Below are positions 12,301-21,300 of a DNA stretch of 26,733 nucleotides, piece after piece. A program made the translations under genes and the position numbers. Below the pieces are notes generated by a model. It saw only the letters and a program-made list of their open reading frames with translations. It was not told the origin of the DNA and searched no databases. Origin of the DNA: Apostichopus californicus (taxonomy: Eukaryota; Echinodermata; Holothuroidea; Aspidochirotida; Stichopodidae); assembly GCA_020650975.1 (NCBI GenBank), contig JAIPMN010005139.1, positions 1 to 26,733 of the forward strand, in the 5' to 3' direction. The stretch's first letter is position 1. Each line of letters starts with the position of its first letter.

Positions 12301-15300
12301 ATGTACCATAAACAGTTGTTAATGTTAACAGTATACAGTACTGTATGTATAGAAAGAGAGGAATAATTTAGGTTGGAAAATTTATGTGTGGCAGCTGGCA
12401 CCTTTTCCAAAAGATGTAATGGTGCCACAGTATAGTACTGTGGGGTGAGGGATCTGCATGCTACTGTACTTTAATACAACAATAACTGACATATTTTCTT
12501 GGTTTATACTTTTCAGTTTATTGCATTTTTCAGCAGAAAACATTTTAATAACATTTAGACGAAAAAAAACCCAAGTGCTAATCCTCGTTTTGACTTTAAA
12601 GGAAGATTTAGTTTCTTTCATGAAATCCAAACTATATGAATAACAAATAACACGAGTCTTTCAAAACTTCCATTATCAAGACAGTAAATAAAACTACTTG
12701 TTGATATCTTGGGTCACAGAAATCTACATATAGGCCACGCTTGCTTGCCTGCCAGGATATCAAACAAGACAGATCTTGTAGCCACACAATTTGGATGGTG
12801 TGTGAAGAGTCCTTGAAATGTTGAAGATTTGAAGATTGAAGATTCCAGGAATCATGAAATCTTTCAGAAGACAATGCAAAAATATTTTATAAGACAATGC
12901 GAGCTTAAAGCATTAGGTTGTAACTTTTACCAGAACAAAGCAAACCGTGTACCATTTCACATATAATTAGTCTTCCCATTAATCTGACTCCTGTAATAAG
13001 AGATCTAAGTGGTTAATTAAGATTATCTTGACCCCTCTTACACTAGCAAATTATTCGGTATTTAATCCATTCTATTGAGAAAAAACTTTGTCCGACAAAT
13101 CTACTGTAATTCATTATCTTGTCATTGGCAATCGCTTTGCAGTGTACACCTACTGTAATATCATTTGCCCCTCTTGTGCAATTATGGACTATGGAAAAAA
13201 ATATTTCCAGATATGTACTTCATCTTTCCTTCAATTACTGTACTTGCTATGAAACCAACAGATATGTGTCATCTACCATGAGAAACTTTTGTCGGCCATG
13301 TTTGCAGTAACTCTTACCCACGAGCTCAAGATGGCCACAAAGTGTATTCTTGTAATAGTCCAATATTTAAGCTTTTTTTTATATGAATCAATGTACATTT
13401 TCAGTCCAATCAATTGTGTTAGAGGGTTAGAGGACTAGAAGTTTTGCTCTTAGCAAGATCTTCTTCAAAAGTATAGACAGAAATTGCATTTGGTTGCTGG
13501 TGATCTTGTGAATATTCATGATATATTACCATAGCAATGCATTTCTCACAAAGGAATATTAACATAATAGGCACATACAGTATATTAAGTACTATGTTTC
13601 TTGGCTAATCACAATGGCTGGTAACAGCTGGATTTTCAAGCATTAAATAGGACTACAAAGTAACCGACTGATCCTTTACTTTTCTTTTCAATTATTTGCT
13701 GAAACTAATTGTCAATGAAATTAGAGAATTACTGCAGATACAGTAAAGCTGACTCACATCACATGATCATCATTCCTGCTTTTTAACTGAAAACAAAACT
13801 AATACTTCAGCTAGCAGAATGTTCTACTTTATTTAATTTGCAATTAGTTTGCAAACTAATTGTCAAGGAAATGAGAGAACTATGCAAGGCATGACGTTGG
13901 CACACACCGTCATTACTGTTTTAACAGAAAACAATGCTGAGCTTAGCAGAATTTTCACAGATGTTTCTGTCTTGATTGTATCCAATTTAAATAGTATGTC
14001 ATTTAAAGCATTCTCTTGCCTTTTCAATTCTATTCAAATATGACATTTTTTTTCTTAATATATCATTCCAGATGTACCATTTTTTATATGACCATCATAT
14101 TTGTTATTTGCTGTCCTACTGGGACAAAGTCCAGATACAGGTGTGGCTGCCCTAACAGTGTATTGGTTTTAGTTTCAGTTTTGAGATTAATCACCAAAGG
14201 GAAGCTGTTATTCCCATAAAGTTGGAGGGGGTTCATTCATCATTTAGGGAGTTACAGTATTTGGATATCTACACCATAGTAACAGTTACCATAACTACCA
14301 TACCAGTGGCAAGCCCTCAATTCTATTAATCACACTATGACTAACTAGATGACTTCAAATACATTACCTTGCAACAATTGTCCTACTACTGACAACCAGT
14401 ACAGCAATCAATGCCCAATACAAAACATTTAAATCAAGCCTGAGCTAATGAATGATAAACTTTTACCTGTGTGAGATTATAAAATTCAGGTTTTGTTGTA
14501 TGTCCTATACAGTAGGTTATATTGTTAAGTTTGCACATACTGCATGTGTTATTATTGCCAGTCACAAACAAAATTGTGGTTAATGAATTAGAGGCATTGA
14601 AGACTTGCCCCAAACCGTGTGCCGCCCTGTGAAAAAGTTAACTTTCCGTTGCTTGCAAGTGAAGTTTTTTTCTTATTGCTACAAAATGCAGACAGTAATG
14701 AAAGTGATAACTTGTTATCTTTTATCTAGACCTGAGATGTCCGACGCTGCTATATGTACAGTGTTGTGGGTATTGACCGTAGCTGCATGTATTGACTGTA
14801 CACTAGTGTCTAATTACTGATGGTAGCAAGCTGTGTGTGTATTTTTTGGGATCGATGGTGGTGTCTAACACTTCTGTTACACCTCAGTCGAATCTAGGTC
14901 AGATTTCTGGCATGAGAGTTTCTTTGTGTGCAGTCTTCACACCCTTAGTATGAATTCTTGCTCTAACAGGGTCAAAGGTCATGGCAGAAAGTGTAAGGCT
15001 TTCTGACCTCTGTCAATGATACTTGATAAAGCCTGACTAAAGTAACTTGTTTACTTTAGATTACTGTAGTATATACCTACATTATATTTTCCAAGTGACC
15101 CAACAACCTCCAAGGTGAATTCTGTCATCCTCAGTATTCTTTTACACAAACAAGTATCAAACATATTTAGTTAGAAAAGGGGAACTATTAAATGAGATCA
15201 CAATACACAAACTGATGTCAGACAATAGAAACAAGGTCAAGTAACCATGACGAAGAAAACTGGAAAGATTTCAGATATCTATTATAATAGAACAAAGGAA

Positions 15301-18300
15301 ACCACCACTCCAATTTGGTATTATTATCCATGGATATCTGTTTGTTTAAGGGTCAGCAGAGCTATTCAATGGTGGAATGACACTCATCCTTTAGTCAATA
15401 TACCATGGGAGGGTGAAGTAACTGAATGAAATGGTTCAAGTACTACAGGATGTACAATAGGATTATATGTCAGTTCATATTAGCCTTTATTCAGTACTAC
15501 TTACTACTTGTATAATGGCAGTATTAACTTGGAATCTCATATTTTTTTTGGGGGGGGGGGGCATTTCTATTCTTTTCATTTCTGAAATTTTTAGATCTCA
15601 AAACAAGGAGGTTAGCAAAGTGAACAGGAACTTCTTGTAACTGCACGGGGTGCTGTGAGATGTTTCAAACACACATTCACACACATGTACACATCATATA
15701 CACTGTACCACTGGGAGACCAATACCAAAAAGCATTGATGAGACTATATATGTATGTATGTACAGGCTTTGAATGAAATCACTCACTAGCTCAGAAGTAA
15801 TGAGAGATTGCAAGTTTGTGACTCAGGATGTTCGTCACATGAAAGCAATCTTGCTATCTGTGTCTGAATGTGAGCTAATACATAAGATATTAATTTAATA
15901 TCTGTACATGTGTACAGTATGCATACGAACCAGGTTGAGTACTCCCCAAAGTATGTAGAACAGCGAGTGTATCAGTTTCAGAGAACTATCGGCAACCACT
16001 AATATATCAAATGCGTAGTTCATACTTCTACTGGTACCGCCTACTATATACTGTATATATAGCAGTTGTACCAATTGATACAGTCCACTAATGTCAAAGT
16101 TCTGTGTAGTTATGACACGTTACCATGTAATACTGTACTACAGCATAGCAAATAAACAGTGCTGTTTAAAACAATATTCTACTGTTTATTAGGTTAATGA
16201 TCACGTTAAATACCGATTTAATACTAGAAAATAATGTGCACTTTTCATGAACATTAGTTTGAACAAACCATATCATTGCATTTTTGACATCATTTTATAC
16301 TAATAATGAAATTTGGCTCACTAAGTCCATTGTTATGCGATGTTGATAAACCATTAAAAGGAAAAAAGAAGAAGAAGAAAAATACCAAACATAACCGTTT
16401 TTTAAAGATCAAGCTATTTGCAATTGTTTAAATAAGTCAGCAATTTTATCAGACCTTCCCAAGTATTAAAATTTAACTCAAATATAGGTTGCAATTTATC
16501 AATTGATTTAAACCATCTCCTAAATTCCTTTTAACAGCATAAAAGACAAGAAAAGGTGCTTTCAATAGGATTCACAGTACTAAGTATGTTTACCAGGAAA
16601 ACTGCAGCAAGTAAGTGTGAAATCAAACATACTGTAAACTCATATGAGGGAAGGATAATCACTAAATAAACTACATCATGTACTGCATAAATGAGGAGTC
16701 TTAGCTGGAAAAGATTACACAACGAATGCAAATTTACATGTGTATACTGTACAAGCTTACATAGACAAATAGAGCATGGCAACAGATTATGATTAAAATT
16801 TAGACACATGATCGTTAAATAAAATAATGGACTGAAATTCAGAGAAAGTGTATCTGGGCAGGCTGGGTATATCTGATACAATATTAAACTTTTGGAAGTG
16901 TGATACATTACAGCTTATTTCTAGTGTTCAGCCAGTATTCTACTCACTAATCTACAAAGAGTGAATTGAACAGTATACTGTAACAGTAGCTCAAATGTCG
17001 AAACCTGCATGGGCAGGGGGGAGGGAGGGTTGGGTGGGGGAGGGTTCATAGGAAAACTGGAGACTTGGTATTAGTGGAGAGGAGAGAACCAAACCTTCTT
17101 AAATATTGTAGTAATTATGACAAACAAAATTCATAAATTTAAAAAAATGTTTTAAAAGTGCTGGATGAAACAAAAAGACTATTTCTTAATGTAGAACTGA
17201 ATAGGCCAGACAGAGGATAAGTATTTCTTGGATTTGTAAAATTTGTGAGGTTTATGAGATATTACCCTATGCCACTAAAAGTACAGTATTACCAACTTAA
17301 CTATAATTTTCATGATTGATATTTGGTAATATAACAGTGCACACTACATTTACTACTATAGCTACTTGTGTAGACATTCATAGCTGCTTCACACAGTTAC
17401 TTGATGCACTTATTTCTATGCCAATTGATGGAATAACTAATATGCAAGCATTCTTCAATAATTCTGTATAGACGGAATAATTATCCAGTATCGCATTGCA
17501 AAATTCTGTGCAAAATGCGAAACTTACCATGCAAGTGTCAATTTTAGCATTTTTGTTTTGCATGTGTAACTATCATTATAATGTATGTTATTTCTGGACA
17601 AACTTCAGCACCTTCAACACTGCTGCACAAATTTGACACTTAAGTACATGTTCCACTGTGAGACTATTGTACTGGTCTATCGTGTATGCTATACTGGTCT
17701 ACCCTGTATGCAGTATTGGTGGTCCACACAATGTCAACCGGGCTATAAAGTATTGAATATTGTTGACACAATACAATATATATACATGTATGGAATGGCA
17801 ATATGAAAATTCAATTTCAGTGATATGAAAACAACATTGTTTGTGTTCCTCAAACAAGTTCCTCAAATTTTATGATTGTAAAGTTGAGAACAATCAAACG
17901 CAAACAAATGACAAAGAGTCTGAACTTGGACTGTATAAAATAAATGTAATTTAGTAAAAGGTTAAGTAACCTAGGCTGTGATACCAAAGTTGGAACAAGA
18001 AACGTTATCAAAACATTGTACAGTAAGTACTATTACTAATATGAACTACACCATGATGCTGGCAATACACCACGATGCTGGTAGGCACATGTGTAACATG
18101 TCGTGTAATATTAACTATATGACCGTGTAGGATGGTCTTCTTCGTCACAACTTGCATATATATATCTATACTGCTAAGATGATATTAATAAACTGCCATT
18201 CACTCCAGCCTTGTACTGTTGTATGACATCACTGATAACAAGGAAATGAAGATGCTAAAATATTTCCAAGGAATGCAAAGAGGCCAGGGTTGTTAACTGT

Positions 18301-21300
18301 ACAAGCTTCAATCTTCTGCTAAGAGCTCTGACAAATGATAATCTTACATGTGTTCTGTCATGTACATGAACCTGTGATCTGAACAACTATAAGTACCACT
18401 GAGCTTAATGTGAGCTGTGTACAGTGTACTGTAGTATTATGACATAAACACAGCCGCTGTCTACTGTCTGGCATCAGATAGCTTAATGTGAGAAGTGTAG
18501 TATTTATGACTAAACACAGTCCCTGTCTACTGACTGGCTTAATGTGAGCCATGTAGTTTAATCACTAAACACAGTCAGTCTACTGTCTGGCTTCAGCTAG
18601 CTTAATGTGAGCTGTATAGTATAATTACTAAGTTTACACAGTCGCTGTCTACTGTCTGGCTTCAGCTAGCTTAATATGAGCCAAGTAGTATAATTACAGT
18701 ACTAAACACAGTCCCTGTCTACTGTCTGGCTTGAGTGACAGCTGTGTACAGCACTTTAAAGTGTTGCTCTTTGCTTTGATATTATTAAACTTTCAAAATA
18801 CTTTTTTTACTGAAAACAGTAATAACAATGAAGTACTGTAACTAAGCAAGTCCCTCTCTAAAGAACAACCTTACAACCATTTCTAAATTCCCATTGGGCA
18901 TATGCTGACTTTCATACTGTTACAAATTATTAAAAAAGTGTCTGGATGAATGACATTTTTAGCACTGAATTGAATTATTACAATTGCTAGTAAATTATGT
19001 TCAGAAATCAGAAATCTAGAACAAAACTTTGTTGCAAAAAACTTTCATTTTCAAAAACGATATAAAGTTTTATCGTAACCGCAGCCCTTCGACAACGAGC
19101 AACACTCAGATGGTTTTGGTAAATTGCAAAAATTGGTGACCAATCATTATAAAGCATGCTTGGTATTTTACAAATTACATGTACTTTGAGGACAAGGTAT
19201 CTCAGTAAAGGAAACTGCTTGGAGGATGGAAGTTAGATACTTTGAATTAGATCTACATATAAGCCATGACTTCTAAAAACGTTTGGTGGCACGTTCTGAT
19301 GATATGTAACAATAATACCTCATAGTTATTTGATAGTCCATTTGTGATTATTAACTACGCCATCAAAAAGTGCCACGTCAGAATGTAAGTACCGAAATTG
19401 AAAGTATGATTCAGAATGGAGCTGATGTTACAGTACAGTAGGTTTGCGAAAGGGTACGGTATGCTGGTCTTTGTTTACAGACATATTTTTTTAATAAAGT
19501 TGCTTGGGAGAGGCATACAGCTACCAAGTATGTTAATTGGTGCGTATGTTTGTGTTTGGGAATAATTCACATTGCTGAATACATGTGTTGTAGTGTGTGC
19601 AAAATATATCGTGGGGGATTTTTCCTTTTATGAAGCCTGGAACTGCTTAAAATATAAAGCTCAACAAAAACTGTTGCTGAAATGCATAGTGGCTTAGAAT
19701 GTCGCGAGGAGCAAAATGGATGAACAGGAACTATTTTGTGCAATTCTCCCTCAATTAAGAAGGGGAAAATGGACCACAGTAATGTAGGTAACTGTGTAAA
19801 TATATAAAACAATGAAATTAATGAACAAAGCACCAGATGAATGTCAATGAAATGAAGGGAAGATGTGGTACATTCCATAATTCTGTCAGCAGTTAAAAAC
19901 ACTTAACACCTGGTGTATTTAAATATATATCTTGACTGAATGACTTGGAACAAGTATGACAAGTGCTACTTTGTACAGTACACAATAACATTGCTGAATT
20001 GATATATTTAACATGAATTCTAATCTACCCGATGATCCCTCTAAATACAGTACATATGGTTATATATTTACTGTGAAACTGAAAGTACGGAGGTCCTGAG
20101 GAGACAGGCGAATCAGAAAACTAAGTCCAGTTCTTTCAAAATGACTTGGTTATTTCTACAATACAGTTTCCTACAAATGTAAACACTGAAACGGCATTCA
20201 AACCTTATAACCACAGACCTTCTCAAAGGTACTTCTTTCCATGTTCATATTATCTCAAATGTGTTCAATTACTTCCTTCTTTACAAACAATGACTCACAG
20301 CTGTCCTACTGTATTTAAGGTTTGAGATATTAATTGGTTCAACTTTTGAGTTTCAAGTTCAGTGACAAACAAATTTTGATGTCAAAAGCAATGCTTTTTC
20401 TCAAGCCACGAAAAATTGCATATTTTTTCTTTTTTGTTATCTGAATGGGTTGCCCCCTGTTTTGCCCTTCATTGAGGAATATATTAAACGAAGATACCCT
20501 CATGCTGTACAGTGCAGTACACAACTTCAGTTAAGTAGAAATTCTGTACAGTACCGTAGCGACAGTACCATCAGCAAAAGAATATGATGTGTAGTATGAA
20601 AATTAAGTGAGTATAACGGTTGTAAAGAATTAACATAATTAACTATCGGTTGCCAAAATGGACCCCTTGACCCTCCCGGGGCCCTAAGGCAGGCCCCTGG
20701 ACCCCACGCCATTATGCTAGCATGCAATGCGTGCTCAGTGTGTTCGCTGTGCGAACACCGGCAGCTGTTTTTTAGTGTGTTTGTGGGAAATTAAACAAGG
20801 TTTTCCAACACTGCTTCAAAACAAAACAAAGTCCCAATCAACATATTTGACACAGGTTGATGTGTTTGATATGTGTATACACTATACAGTACTAGACTAA
20901 GGCCTCCTGTTAAATTCAACCCATCTATTGCAGGCAGCACAGTTGGTGGTCCGTGCAGCTCTGTCTAGCTCTGGGTAAACATTGCAGCCCAGTCGAAGGG
21001 TTTGATCAGCTGCTCAGCTCCAACCAGTCACCACCTAACAAGGAGTCATTTACTTAAATTAGAGTCCACACTATCTGACAGCATCCAGAAATGCTCAAAG
21101 AAACACATATAATATGGTTGATTGACAACAACAAAATATAATAATTCTGCAGCTGGACACCCATTTTTCCTGAACTTGTGGTTAATGAAGTGAAAGAGAC
21201 AGGAGATGAGGTAATGATAGACTATAGAGTACAATGTAGAGTAAACAGTTGGATGAAAATGCAAAAATGTGTTTAAAAAGACAAAAAAATGCCACTTTCA

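Noticed and set aside
16531-16908. 125-codon minus-strand open frame with hydrophobic stretches in intron 2
   Set aside because: Its composition is what AT-rich non-coding DNA gives (Leu, Ile, Cys, Tyr rich). It has no recognisable family and I saw no good flanking splice sites.
19275-19388. Apparent inverted repeat between GGTGGCACGTTCTGATG and AGTGCCACGTCAGAATG
   Set aside because: The matching pieces are short and in permuted order, so they do not form a simple stem; probably coincidence.
19567-19902. 111-codon minus-strand open frame in intron 2
   Set aside because: No motif or family similarity; no matching splice context; length is compatible with chance.
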